This document shows, in pieces, positions 1 to 9,055 of a stretch of DNA of 64,000 nucleotides. The translations under genes were made by a program, and so were the position numbers. Source of the stretch: Erythrobacter oryzae (GTDB lineage: Bacteria; Pseudomonadota; Alphaproteobacteria; Sphingomonadales; Sphingomonadaceae); the NCBI RefSeq assembly GCF_030271515.1, contig NZ_JASCXI010000003.1, positions 434,001-498,000 of the forward strand, in the 5' to 3' direction. Numbering within the stretch: position 1 is the first letter of the stretch; each line of letters starts with the position of its first letter. The notes under the pieces were generated by a model. It was not told where the DNA came from, ran no database searches, and worked only from the letters and a program-made list of their open reading frames with translations.

Positions 1-914
1 TCCCCGAGGCGGTGGTGGGCGATTTCCAGATGCTCTACGCCATCGCCCGGCGGCGTTCGAAGGTGACGGCGAAGAAATTCCACCGCATGTTCCGCGACAT
101 GGGCGCGCCGATCGAAGTGGCGGGCCCCTCCCACCGCGCGCTGTTCGATGCCGAGCGGATCGAGGAAGTCTTCGCCTGCCACGAGGTCGCCTTCGACCAC
201 AAGATCCTCGGCAGGCTGGTCGGCGAGCGGCTGGCGGCGGCGGGGATCGAGGTGCGGCTTTCGACCGGCGTCATGGCGCTCGAGGACCATCGCAGCGGCG
301 TGGTCGCGCGGCTCTCGAACGGCAGCGAAGTCACTGCGCGCTTCGCCTTCAACATCACCTATTCGCAGATCAACGCGGTGCTGCGGCAGGCGGGCCTCCC
401 CCCGGCGCGCCTCAAGCACGAGATCGCCGAGCTCGCCCTGATCGAACCCCCGCGCGAGCTGGAGCGGATCGGGGTCACGGTGATGGACGGGCCGTTCTTC
501 TCGGCCATGCCTTACCCCGCCGAGGGGCTCTATTCCCTTACCCACGTGCGCTACACCCCGCACGACAGCTGGGCCGACAATGCCCGCGCGCGCGACCCTT
601 ACGCCCACTTTGCCGGTTTGCAGCCCGAGAGCCGCTTTGCCTTCATGCAGCGCGATGCGCAGTTCTACCTGCCGTGCATGGCGGGGGCGACCTATCGCCG
701 CTCGATCTACGAGGTGAAGACCGTCCTCATCAAGAACGAGGGCGATGACGGGCGGCCGATCCTCTACCACCGTAGCCCCGAGACGAGCCGCGTGATCTCG
801 GTACTGGGCGGGAAGATCGACAATATCTACGACCTGTTCGAGGCGGTGAAGGAGACCGGCGGGGAGTTCGCGGGGCTCGATCAGGGGCATGTGTTCGGGC
901 GGGTTCATGCGTGA
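1..914 (+). CDS. FAD-dependent oxidoreductase, C-terminal part (5' truncated by window edge)
   Basis: The frame is open from the first bases (codons from position 3) to the TGA at 912-914. The in-frame GTGs at 12 and 15 are therefore probably internal and the true start lies upstream of the window. What remains is about 300 residues. The nucleotide-binding Rossmann motif is missing, but the C-terminal half has the look of a DAO-like FAD oxidoreductase: an R(L)VGERLAAAG-type middle part and a late SVLGGKIDNIYDL stretch that usually closes the FAD-binding fold. The substrate cannot be told. The stop overlaps the next start at 907, so it is translationally coupled to the membrane-protein genes that follow and may act in the same envelope or glycan pathway (inference). 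Confidence 0.7.
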   Translation, partial: PEAVVGDFQMLYAIARRRSKVTAKKFHRMFRDMGAPIEVAGPSHRALFDAERIEEVFACHEVAFDHKILGRLVGERLAAAGIEVRLSTGVMALEDHRSGVVARLSNGSEVTARFAFNITYSQINAVLRQAGLPPARLKHEIAELALIEPPRELERIGVTVMDGPFFSAMPYPAEGLYSLTHVRYTPHDSWADNARARDPYAHFAGLQPESRFAFMQRDAQFYLPCMAGATYRRSIYEVKTVLIKNEGDDGRPILYHRSPETSRVISVLGGKIDNIYDLFEAVKETGGEFAGLDQGHVFGRVHA

Positions 915-2982
915 GATGGTAGGCCTGAGGGGGCGCTCGCGCGGCTTCGCCGCTCTCGCGGTCGTGTTCGCGGTGCTGGCCGCGCTGCGGGGGGCGTGGC
1001 TGCTGCACGGGCACAGCCTCAATTCCCTGGACGGGGCGCTGCAGACGTGGTTCGCGCTCGACCATTTTTCGCGCGGCGAACAGCTGGGGGCGGCGTTCCA
1101 GTCCTATCTCGGCATCACCATGGTGCTGGCGCTGGTGCCGGTGTTCGTGGCGGGCGGGAAGACGCTGTTTGCCTCGACCTTGGCGGCTTACGTCATGGTG
1201 CTGCTGGGGGCTTTCGCTTGCGCTTATGCCTGCGCATGGCTGATCCGCCCGATCCCGCCACGGAGGCGGTGGCAGGCGGCACTGGTCTTGCTGGCGCTGT
1301 TCTACTTTGCCGGGCCGCTGGCGGGGCAGGCGAGCGGGATCGTCTGGCCCGCAACGCTCGATCCGGGCGTGTCGCTCAGGCCCCTGCGCGGGGCCTTGCC
1401 GTTTTTCGTGCTGCCGTTCTTCGTGGTGCTGGTTCGCCGGGTGCGGCTTGATGGCCGCGCGCTCGCCGGAGGCCTGCCCTTGGGGCTGATCGCCGGGGCG
1501 GGGCTGCTGTGGTCGAACGATGCGGGGATCCCGCTGGTGCTCGCGCTCGCCGGAGCGCTGGTGCTGGCCTTGTGGGAGCGGCCCCTGCTGCTGGCGAAGA
1601 CCCTCGCGGGCTTCGCGCTCGGCGTCATGGCGTCGGCGGGTGCGATCCTGCTCGCGGTGACCCACGGTGCGCCGGGGCCGTGGCTCACCTACAATTTCCG
1701 CGATGTCGCCGCCGACCAGTTCTGGTTCTTCGCCCCGTGGGACCGGAGCACCCGCATCCTCTCGCCCGCCGACCTGCCGCAGATCCTCGCCCAGGCCGAT
1801 CCCTTGGCGGCGATCGGGCTGGTGGTGCTCACGCTGTGCCTCGCCTTCGCGGCCATCCAGCGCCTGCGCCGCCGCAGCGCGCCGGTGCGGGGGAGCGCCT
1901 TCCTGTTCGTCGGTGCGAGCGTGCTCGGCACGGCATTGGTGCCGCAGATCGGGGGGCACGTGGGCGCGGAGTATAACGGGATCACCTTCGTGCTTGCCGC
2001 AGCCGCGCCGCTGATCGTCCTGCCTGCCGGGCTGTGGCGGCGGGCGAGGGGGCTTCCGCGCCTTGTCTCGCCGAGGCAGATCGCCGCGCTGACCGCCGTT
2101 GCGGTGCTGGCGATGGTGGGGGCTGAGGGAGCGCGCCTTGCTACGCTCGGCGCGCGCGCCGAGCGCACCGCTTACGATCCCGCGCTCGGGTTCTACGTGA
2201 AGCCCGCCTATGCCGCAGACCTCGCCGCCATGCGCCGATTGGCGGCGGCGTGGGACAAGGCAGGCTGGCCAGCCGACCGCCGCCTGCTGTCGGTCTACAC
2301 CTCCCCGCTCGATATCGCTGCGGGGGTGAGGAGCCCCGCCGATGTCGGCTCGCTGATCCATGCGCTGGGGCCGGAGAAGCGCGCCGCCTTTACCGCGCTG
2401 GTTGCGCGGGGCGAGGTCGCCGCCGTCACCACCATCGCCCCCGACTATAGCGGGTGGGAGGGGTGGCTCACCCGCGCCAACTGGCCCTTCTTCCGCGCCT
2501 TGCGGGACAATTACCATCCTGTTGCCCGAACCGAGCAGAACATCGTCTGGGCCGCAGGCGGGGGGAAATTCAAGTGGTCCGATGCGACGTGCAATGTGGT
2601 GCATGTGACAGACGACCGGACCGAGGTTTCCATCACATCGCCCACCGCCGGTCTCGCCTCCATCCGGCTCGAACGCAGCGGCACCTATGCCTCGGGCCGT
2701 GCGGCCATGCTGACGGTGACCGAGGATTCGCCCTTCACTCGGAGAACTGGTAGCCCCGCTTGGACGGACTTTCCGCGCTATGGGGTGCCCAATGCGGACG
2801 TGGTGGAGATTGCGGCCCCGGTCGAAGCTGGCGCAGCGACACGGCTGACCCTGCAGACGCTGGGCAGCGCCTTCATCGGCTCGGCCCGGTGCCGGGCGTG
2901 GGTCTATGAGCCCATCGACTTCGCGGCGCTTCCCGGTCTTGCCGAAGGCGTTGACGCTTATGTCGCGCGGGTGCGCCGATGA
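907..2982 (+). CDS. Large multi-pass membrane protein of unknown function
   Basis: About 691 residues if translation starts at the ATG at 907; an ATG at 916 is an alternative. Both overlap or adjoin the TGA of the previous gene. The first two thirds contain many hydrophobic segments rich in Ala, Leu and Val, and the last ~200 residues are hydrophilic and probably exported. The overall plan (about ten membrane segments followed by a soluble tail) resembles GT-C type glycosyltransferases or related envelope membrane proteins, but I recognise no diagnostic motif and do not assign a reaction. It ends in an ATGA overlap with the GtrA gene, so the run 907-5686 looks like one transcription unit with coupled translation. 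High-GC antisense open frames across it are shadows. Confidence 0.75.
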   Translation: MREMVGLRGRSRGFAALAVVFAVLAALRGAWLLHGHSLNSLDGALQTWFALDHFSRGEQLGAAFQSYLGITMVLALVPVFVAGGKTLFASTLAAYVMVLLGAFACAYACAWLIRPIPPRRRWQAALVLLALFYFAGPLAGQASGIVWPATLDPGVSLRPLRGALPFFVLPFFVVLVRRVRLDGRALAGGLPLGLIAGAGLLWSNDAGIPLVLALAGALVLALWERPLLLAKTLAGFALGVMASAGAILLAVTHGAPGPWLTYNFRDVAADQFWFFAPWDRSTRILSPADLPQILAQADPLAAIGLVVLTLCLAFAAIQRLRRRSAPVRGSAFLFVGASVLGTALVPQIGGHVGAEYNGITFVLAAAAPLIVLPAGLWRRARGLPRLVSPRQIAALTAVAVLAMVGAEGARLATLGARAERTAYDPALGFYVKPAYAADLAAMRRLAAAWDKAGWPADRRLLSVYTSPLDIAAGVRSPADVGSLIHALGPEKRAAFTALVARGEVAAVTTIAPDYSGWEGWLTRANWPFFRALRDNYHPVARTEQNIVWAAGGGKFKWSDATCNVVHVTDDRTEVSITSPTAGLASIRLERSGTYASGRAAMLTVTEDSPFTRRTGSPAWTDFPRYGVPNADVVEIAAPVEAGAATRLTLQTLGSAFIGSARCRAWVYEPIDFAALPGLAEGVDAYVARVRR

Positions 2983-3365
2983 ACGAGCTTGTGCGCTTCT
3001 TCGCGGTGACGGTGCTGGGGGTGATCCTCGACCTCGCCATCGCCTTTGCTCTGCATCAGTGGGCAGGCGTGCCGCTGTGGCTCGCGGCGGCGACGGGTTT
3101 CGCCATCGCGGCGGGGACGAATTATGTCATCCACCAGACCTGGAGTTTTCGCTCCGGGCCACTCTCGCTCAGGCGCGCGGGGCTCTATGCCGGGGTTGCG
3201 CTGGTGACGCTGGCGGTGCGCGTCGGGATCGTCGCGCTGCTTGACCGGGCGCTGCCCGGTGCGTGGCCGCTGGCGATCCTTGTCGCGGGCGCAGGGGGAT
3301 CGTTCTGCGTCAACTTCGTCCTCTCCAAATGGATCGTCTTCGCGCCCGAGGGGGAGCGGGCATGA
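2979..3365 (+). CDS. GtrA family membrane protein
   Basis: 128 residues with four hydrophobic segments. The N-terminal RFFAVTVLGVILDLAIAF, the middle GTNYVIHQTWSF and the C-terminal NFVLSKWIVF segments are typical of the GtrA/DPMS family. These small inner-membrane proteins are thought to help move undecaprenyl- or dolichol-phosphate-linked sugars across the membrane, or to partner GT2 enzymes that make such lipids. Length matches the family (about 120-150). Start and stop codons overlap both neighbours by ATGA (2979-2982 and 3362-3365), and the next gene begins with a GT2 domain, the classical partner. Confidence 0.88.
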   Translation: MNELVRFFAVTVLGVILDLAIAFALHQWAGVPLWLAAATGFAIAAGTNYVIHQTWSFRSGPLSLRRAGLYAGVALVTLAVRVGIVALLDRALPGAWPLAILVAGAGGSFCVNFVLSKWIVFAPEGERA

Positions 3366-5686
3366 CCGTGCAGCCGCCCCCGATCCTCGACGATGCCGCA
3401 TGGGAGGTGCCCGCGCACGAAGTGGCGCTCCACGCCCCGCGCCAGCACCGCCATGCGCTCGTCATCCCCGTCATCAACGAGGGCGAGCGGATTCGCGGCC
3501 AGCTCCGCCGCATCGCCGCCGCGGGCCTGCCGGTCGACGTCGTGATCGCCGACGGGGGATCGACCGACGGCTCGCTCGATGCAGGCTTCATGGGCGAGGT
3601 CGGGGTGAGGGCGGTGCTGACCAAGACCGGCCCCGGCAAGCTCTCGGCCCAGCTGCGCATGGCCTATGCGTGGTGCCTGCGGCAGGGATACGCGGGCATC
3701 GTCACCATCGACGGCAACGGCAAGGACGGGGTCGAGGCGGTGGCAGCGATGGTCGCCAAGCTGGAGGACGGCTGCGACTATGTCCAGGGCTCGCGCTACC
3801 TCCCCGGCGGGGCGGCGGAGAACACGCCGCTGGAGCGCACCATCGCCAACCGGGCGATCCACGCGCCGATGCTGAGCGTGGCGGGGCGGCACTGGTTCAC
3901 CGACACCACCAACGGCTTTCGCGCCTATTCCGCGCGCTATCTGCTGCACCCCGATGTGCAGCCGTTCCGCGAGGTGTTCTCGGTCTACAACCTGCTGTTC
4001 TACCTCACGGTGCGCGCTGGCCAGCTGGGCCTCAAGGTCGCCCATGTGCCGGTCGAGCGGCGTTATCCGGACGATGGCAAGGTGCCGACCAAGATCGGCG
4101 GTTTTGCGTCGAAGCTGGCGCTGCTCAAGGAGACTTTCGTCGCGGCGACGGGCGGCTATACCCCCGATGCCGCCGTGGCGCGGGCAGGGTGGCTGTGGCC
4201 GGTGGCAGTGCTCGGCGCGCTGCTGGCGGCGCTGCTGTTGCAGGTGGTCGCCACGCCGCCCTACTCGCCGGATTCCTGGGCGCTGTGGGAGCTCTCGCAG
4301 ACCGTCGGCGGCGACTTCTACCGCTTCACCCACTGGCGCTCCTATACGAGCGACCTGCCCTATTCCGCCAGCTTCCCGCCGCTAACACCGGTGCTGATCG
4401 CGGGGCTGGACGCCGTGTTCGGCACCGGTCCGCGCTCCGGGCTTCTCCTCGCTTTCGCGGCTTTCGCGGGCTTCGCGCTGGTCTCGGAGAGTATCGGGCG
4501 GCGGGTCACGGGGGCGGGGTGGCTGGGGCTGGGGGCGGCGCTGGTGCTGCTGCTGGGCCCCAACATGCTGCTGATCGAGATGCAGGCTGGCCGCACGATC
4601 CCGCTGCAATTGCTGCTCTATGCGCTGGTGCTGCGCGGGCTGGTGCGGGGCCGGGAGATTACCCTCGCGCAAGGAGCGCTGATCGGGTTCGTCGCGGGGC
4701 TGGCGGTGCTGAACCGCTTCGACGCCGTGCTGCTGCCGCTGCCAGTGGCGCTCGCCATCGGCTGGCTGACCCGCTCGCCCGCCAAGGCCCTTGCGGCGCT
4801 GGCTGCGGCATTGGTCGCGGTCTCGCCCTGGGTTGCCTATTCGCTCACCCATTTCGGCACGCTGTTCGCGACCGACAATGCCGGGACTGCCTTCGCGCTC
4901 GACCCCCGCGCCTATGTGACCGACTGGTGGCCGACCCCGCAGCCGACCCTTGCCGACAAGCCGGCGGCGTGGGCGGGCAAGGTGGCCGCGAACCTCGGGC
5001 GGCTGGCCTATGTGGCGGCAGGGCTGGCCCTGAGCCCGCTAGGACTCGTGGCGGCGGCGTTCCTCGCCTTCCCTGCGGCACTGGCGTGGCTTTGCCGCGA
5101 GGAGCCTCGCCCGAGCGCCCCGTTCGGCGTGCTGGCGGGGTTTGCGGTGCTGATGGCGCTGATGCTCGCACCGCAGCTGCTCACCGGTTACATCGAGCAG
5201 CGCTACCTCAGCGCCGCGATCTGGGCCGCGCTGCTGGCGGCGGGGTGCTGGGGAATCGCCCGCAGCGGCGCGCTCGCCCAGCGGGCGGTCTTCGCCAGAG
5301 GCTCCGCTGCTGTGGCCGTGCTGGCGGTCGCGATGCTCGCCCTCGTCAGCCCCAAAGCCACAGATGCCGCCGCCTTCGACAACCCCGAAGATGTGCGCGT
5401 GCTGAAAGCCTGCCTCGCCGATGCGCCCGCCGCGCGGGTGCTGGTGATCGGCGACGACAGGCTCGCCGCCCGCGCCGGAGCGCTCGGGGGGATCGTCACC
5501 ATGATGGCCCCGCGCAACATGGCCGAGGGGCGGCTCGATCCGCAAGCGACCCGCGCGTTTGCCGCGCGCTTCGGCGTCACCCATACGCTGGCCGCTGCGC
5601 GCGAGCGTGAGGGCTGGGCGCGCGAGACCTTCCCCTCCGCCCCCGTCCCGGGCTGCCCGCTCGCACTCCGCCGTCTGGCGCGCTGA
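3362..5686 (+). CDS. GT2 glycosyltransferase fused to a polytopic membrane glycosyltransferase-like domain
   Basis: 774 residues from the ATG at 3362, which overlaps the GtrA stop. Residues ~30-270 are a family 2 glycosyltransferase of the dolichyl-phosphate mannose synthase type: HALVIPVINEGERI nucleotide-binding start, VVIADGGSTDGS, then TIDGNGKDGVE as the DxD-like metal site and TDTTNGFRAYS near the acceptor end. From residue ~280 to the end the protein becomes a run of hydrophobic segments with soluble loops, like ArnT/PMT-type GT-C enzymes; early in that part is a PPYSPDSWALWEL loop. A likely job is to make a polyprenyl-phosphate sugar and use it, with GtrA, to decorate an envelope glycan or protein. 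The fusion partner assignment is less certain than the GT2 part. Confidence 0.8.
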   Translation: MTVQPPPILDDAAWEVPAHEVALHAPRQHRHALVIPVINEGERIRGQLRRIAAAGLPVDVVIADGGSTDGSLDAGFMGEVGVRAVLTKTGPGKLSAQLRMAYAWCLRQGYAGIVTIDGNGKDGVEAVAAMVAKLEDGCDYVQGSRYLPGGAAENTPLERTIANRAIHAPMLSVAGRHWFTDTTNGFRAYSARYLLHPDVQPFREVFSVYNLLFYLTVRAGQLGLKVAHVPVERRYPDDGKVPTKIGGFASKLALLKETFVAATGGYTPDAAVARAGWLWPVAVLGALLAALLLQVVATPPYSPDSWALWELSQTVGGDFYRFTHWRSYTSDLPYSASFPPLTPVLIAGLDAVFGTGPRSGLLLAFAAFAGFALVSESIGRRVTGAGWLGLGAALVLLLGPNMLLIEMQAGRTIPLQLLLYALVLRGLVRGREITLAQGALIGFVAGLAVLNRFDAVLLPLPVALAIGWLTRSPAKALAALAAALVAVSPWVAYSLTHFGTLFATDNAGTAFALDPRAYVTDWWPTPQPTLADKPAAWAGKVAANLGRLAYVAAGLALSPLGLVAAAFLAFPAALAWLCREEPRPSAPFGVLAGFAVLMALMLAPQLLTGYIEQRYLSAAIWAALLAAGCWGIARSGALAQRAVFARGSAAVAVLAVAMLALVSPKATDAAAFDNPEDVRVLKACLADAPAARVLVIGDDRLAARAGALGGIVTMMAPRNMAEGRLDPQATRAFAARFGVTHTLAAAREREGWARETFPSAPVPGCPLALRRLAR

Positions 5687-5694
5687 ACGAAAGA

Positions 5695-5724
5695 GGGGCC
5701 GGCAAGCTCGCGCCCACCGGCCCC
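5695..5724. terminator. Possible bidirectional terminator hairpin
   Basis: GGGGCCGG (5695-5702) and CCGGCCCC (5717-5724) are perfect inverted arms with a 14-base loop, placed between the convergent glycosyltransferase and TonB receptor genes. There is no T run on either side, so intrinsic termination is only suggested by position. Confidence 0.4.
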
Positions 5725-5752
5725 CAGTCGGGGAGGGGATGTAAGGCCCCCG

Positions 5753-8092
5753 TCAGAAATCCTTGCGCAGCGTCACGAAGAACTGCTGCGGCGCGCCCGC
5801 CAGCAGGGTCTGGTTGTCCCCCGCAAAGCCGAAGCCGTTCGAGCCGATCGTGCCGACATATTCCTCGTCGAACAGGTTGGTCACCGTGCCCTCGATGGCG
5901 AGGCCGTCGAGGAAGCGGTTGTCGCTGTTAAGACGCACCCCGATCAGCGCGTCGACCAGCACGCGCCCCTCGACCGAGCGGTCGTTCGAGTAGGTGAAGA
6001 ACCGCTCCGAGGTGTAGTTGGCATTGGCGCGGGCGTAGAACATGCCGTCGTCATAGGCGAGTTCGAGGTTGGCGATGCTCTCGGGGCTGTCGACAACGGT
6101 CTTGCCCCGGATCGCCTGCACCACCGTGCCCGACTGGTTGATGACGTCGTCGCGGTAGGTGTTCTCGTTGTAGGCGTAGGAGCCGGTGACGGTGAAGCTT
6201 TCGACCGGCTGCCACTGGAGGCCGATCTCCGCACCGATAGAGCGCACGTCGCCCACGTTCGAGAGCAGCGCGGCGTTGCCGACGATGCCCGGGCCCTGCG
6301 GGATGGCGAGCAGGCGGTTCTTGAAGTTGACGAGATAGGCCGCGATCACGCCCGACAGCTGGCCTTCGCCGAAGCGGAAGCCGACTTCGTAGGTGTCGGT
6401 CTTTTCCGGCTCGATCCGGTCACGCAGCGCGGCAAAACCGGCGGCCGAGGTCGCGAAGGGGCCGGTGGTCGCCGCCGCGGTGAAGGCGCGCTGGTTCTGG
6501 GTGAAGCTGGCGAAGACCTCGTTGCCGCCGCCGAAGGTATAGAGCACGCCGACCTGCGGCAGGAAGAAGTCCTCCGACTTGATCTCGCCCAGCGCCAGCG
6601 GGCCCGGGACGGGGTTGATCGCGGAGGCCTCGAGCTTCACCGACTGGCCCTTGAACCCGGCGGTGACGGTGAAGGCCTCGGTCACGTCCCAGGTGTCCTG
6701 CACCGCATACTGGAAGGTCTTGGTGTTGTAGTCGTTGTTCCACTGGGTGAAGAACGGGTTCGACTGGTAGTCGAGCGCGCTGGCGCCCGGCACGGTCTGG
6801 CTGGTGCCCATGGTGTAGAAGCGGCGGGCCTGTTCGAAGTCGTTGTTCTCGTACCACAGGTTCACCTTGACGGTGTGCGCGCCGAGCTCCGCCGCGAGGT
6901 CACCGAGGACGCCGATGCGCTCGATCTCGTATTCGGTGGTGCGGAAGCTCAGCGGCAGGCCACCGCTCGGGCTGGCGCGGTAGGGCGTGATCCACGAACC
7001 CTGGCCCTTGTTGGTGTGGTAGTAGGCCTGCAGGCCGCCGCTCGCCGCATCGCCGAACTGCTGCTCGATCCGCCCGCTGGCAAGCCAGTCGCGGCGCAGA
7101 CCGGCGGCATCGTAATAGGCGTCGTCGATGGTGCGGATCGGGGCGGGGTAGGTGGTGCCGAAGGTGTTCGGGCCGACCACCACGCCGGTATCGCCGCGGT
7201 TGGCGCCGATGAAGGCGAGGCGCACCGCGAGCGGCCAGTCGTTCGAGATGTTGTCCCAGTCATAGCCGAGACGATTGATCATCTCGAGGCTGAGATCCTG
7301 ATAGTCGTTTTCCTTGCGGTCCGAGTAGTTCACGAAAGCCGTGAAGGTGGTGCTCGGCGACAGGTCGGCGACCAGCTTGGCGTTGATCTGGGTCGAACGC
7401 TGGGTGCCGAAGCCCTTCCACTTGTCGGCATCGATATAGGCGCCGCTGACATAGGCCTTGAAGCCCCCGAGGTCGCCGGTGTCGAGCGTGGCGTAGCCGC
7501 GGAAGGTGTTGCTGTCGCCATAGGTGAGGTTGCCGGCGATGTTCAGCTCGTCCTGCGGATCGCGGCTGAAGAATTCGATCGTGCCGCCCAGGTTCGAGGT
7601 CGAGGCGGTGCCGAGCGCGCCCGCGCCCTGGCTGACGCGGGTCTGGCCGATATTGTCGGCGATGATCGCGCGGCTGATGTGCAGGCCGTTGGTGTTGCCG
7701 TAGCTCATGTCGCCCAGCGGCACGCCGTCGAGGGTGAAGCCGAGCTGGTTCTGGTTGAAGCCGCGCAGGGTGATGCGGGTCGACCATTCATAGGTGCCGA
7801 AGGGATCGGCCGACTGGAAGTTGACGCCCGGCAGCTTGCGCAGCGCGATGAAGGGACTGGAGCCGGCGGTGGTGAGCTGGATGTCGGCGGCACCGATCTC
7901 GGTCACCTGCCGCACTTCGCCCTTGCCGTAGACGACGATCTCGTCGCCTTCTGTGGCGGCAGCGGTGTCTTCGGCGGTCTCGGCAGCGAGCGTTTCGGCC
8001 TCGCCCCCGGCGGCGAAGGCCTGCGTCGGGAGAGCGAGGACGAGCAGCGCGGTGCCCGAAAGGAACGCGTAGCGCAGTGCGGAGGATGTCAT
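5753..8092 (-). CDS. TonB-dependent outer-membrane receptor
   Basis: 779 residues. An N-terminal signal peptide (cleavage near AFAAGG, residue ~28) is followed by a short acidic linker, a DEIVVYGKG segment that can serve as TonB box, a plug domain (LRKLPGVNF, ITLRGFNQNQ, FTLDGVPLGD) and a long beta barrel ending in the usual terminal Phe (VTLRKDF). The barrel carries the standard late motif NLFDEEYVGTIGS. Receptors of this size take up siderophores, vitamins, saccharides or aromatic compounds with TonB-ExbBD energy; the substrate cannot be inferred here because no siderophore, sugar or cobalamin genes are adjacent. I saw no clear Fur box in the 140 bases upstream. Confidence 0.93.
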   Translation of the reverse strand: MTSSALRYAFLSGTALLVLALPTQAFAAGGEAETLAAETAEDTAAATEGDEIVVYGKGEVRQVTEIGAADIQLTTAGSSPFIALRKLPGVNFQSADPFGTYEWSTRITLRGFNQNQLGFTLDGVPLGDMSYGNTNGLHISRAIIADNIGQTRVSQGAGALGTASTSNLGGTIEFFSRDPQDELNIAGNLTYGDSNTFRGYATLDTGDLGGFKAYVSGAYIDADKWKGFGTQRSTQINAKLVADLSPSTTFTAFVNYSDRKENDYQDLSLEMINRLGYDWDNISNDWPLAVRLAFIGANRGDTGVVVGPNTFGTTYPAPIRTIDDAYYDAAGLRRDWLASGRIEQQFGDAASGGLQAYYHTNKGQGSWITPYRASPSGGLPLSFRTTEYEIERIGVLGDLAAELGAHTVKVNLWYENNDFEQARRFYTMGTSQTVPGASALDYQSNPFFTQWNNDYNTKTFQYAVQDTWDVTEAFTVTAGFKGQSVKLEASAINPVPGPLALGEIKSEDFFLPQVGVLYTFGGGNEVFASFTQNQRAFTAAATTGPFATSAAGFAALRDRIEPEKTDTYEVGFRFGEGQLSGVIAAYLVNFKNRLLAIPQGPGIVGNAALLSNVGDVRSIGAEIGLQWQPVESFTVTGSYAYNENTYRDDVINQSGTVVQAIRGKTVVDSPESIANLELAYDDGMFYARANANYTSERFFTYSNDRSVEGRVLVDALIGVRLNSDNRFLDGLAIEGTVTNLFDEEYVGTIGSNGFGFAGDNQTLLAGAPQQFFVTLRKDF

Positions 8093-8232
8093 GGCGTGTG
8101 CCCCTTTTCTTGTGGTTGCGGGGCCGCGCCTAGGCGCGCGATGTTGCGGATCGCGGGCGGATCAATGGCAAGATAACGAAAGTTGGGTGACGGTTCGGGG
8201 ACGTTGCCCGCCGGTCACACTGCGCGCCTGCT

Positions 8233-8910
8233 TCAGGACTCGATCGCTGCGGTCGGCTCCGGCCTGTCCTTGCGCTCGCAGCTCGGCACTTCCTTGGGAA
8301 TGTCGGCTTCGAGGTTCGATTGCCAGCACTGGTCGAACACCGAGCAGTAGCAGGCTCGCACCGGGGTCTTGAACCGCTCGCGGTCGATCGTCGCCCACCG
8401 CTCGCGCCCCGCCGCGTCTTCGGGGCGCTTCCAGGTGACCATCCTGCGCTCGACGCCCGGCGCGAGCACCATCCTGTTGATCGAGGCCGAGGTGAAGGCG
8501 ATAGAGCTGTCACCGGTAGCGATGATCCAGCTGCCGACATTGCTGTAGCGCTCGCCTCCGGGCGCGATCTCGAACCACACGATTCGCGCCGGACCGGTGC
8601 CGACATTGGTGATCGAGAATTCGAGCTGCGGGACCCCCTCGTCGCTAATGTTGCCGTGGTCGTATTGCAGCACCGGCGTCGATTGCGCGCGCACCAGCCG
8701 CTCGTTGGCGTGGACCAGCGCTTCCATCGTGTGCCCGGTGTGAAGCGCGACATAGAGCGACCCGGCCGAAACCAGCAGCACCGCCACCGCCATCGCGATG
8801 TCGAACCACCGGCCGGAACCGCTCCCCCCGTGCCCGTGGCTGTGGTGGGTGTGCGGGGTTTCGGGCGCTTCGATCATGGCGGATTGGGGCTCTTCGCTTT
8901 GATTCGTCAT
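8233..8910 (-). CDS. Uncharacterised membrane-anchored protein with His-rich N-terminus
   Basis: 225 residues. The N-terminus (residues ~18-32) has a histidine- and glycine-rich stretch (HTHHSHGHGGSG) that could bind metal ions. One transmembrane helix follows at about 36-58 and the remaining ~165 residues are presumably periplasmic. The soluble part looks beta-rich (LEFSITNVGTGPARIVWFEI resembles an Ig-like strand pair) and has a late Cys-containing segment (RACYCSVFDQCW). I do not recognise a named family. It lies upstream of, and in the same direction as, the TonB receptor with 140 bases between, so co-transcription is possible but not shown. Confidence 0.75.
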   Translation of the reverse strand: MTNQSEEPQSAMIEAPETPHTHHSHGHGGSGSGRWFDIAMAVAVLLVSAGSLYVALHTGHTMEALVHANERLVRAQSTPVLQYDHGNISDEGVPQLEFSITNVGTGPARIVWFEIAPGGERYSNVGSWIIATGDSSIAFTSASINRMVLAPGVERRMVTWKRPEDAAGRERWATIDRERFKTPVRACYCSVFDQCWQSNLEADIPKEVPSCERKDRPEPTAAIES

Positions 8911-9055
8911 GCGCTGGCTTTACACCATAATTGTCCAATCTGGATGACAGTTTGACCGTCCAGCCGCTGCGTCTTGGCGCTCTGCGCATAATGGCGTATT
9001 CTCGCGGGCGGGGACGCGGCCATAGAGCCTTCGGAATCGAACAGGGAACGATCCG

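Noticed and set aside
730..2604. 624-codon open frame on the minus strand
   Set aside because: Arg/Gly/Pro-rich low-complexity product exactly opposite a well-formed membrane-protein gene; typical antisense shadow in high-GC DNA.
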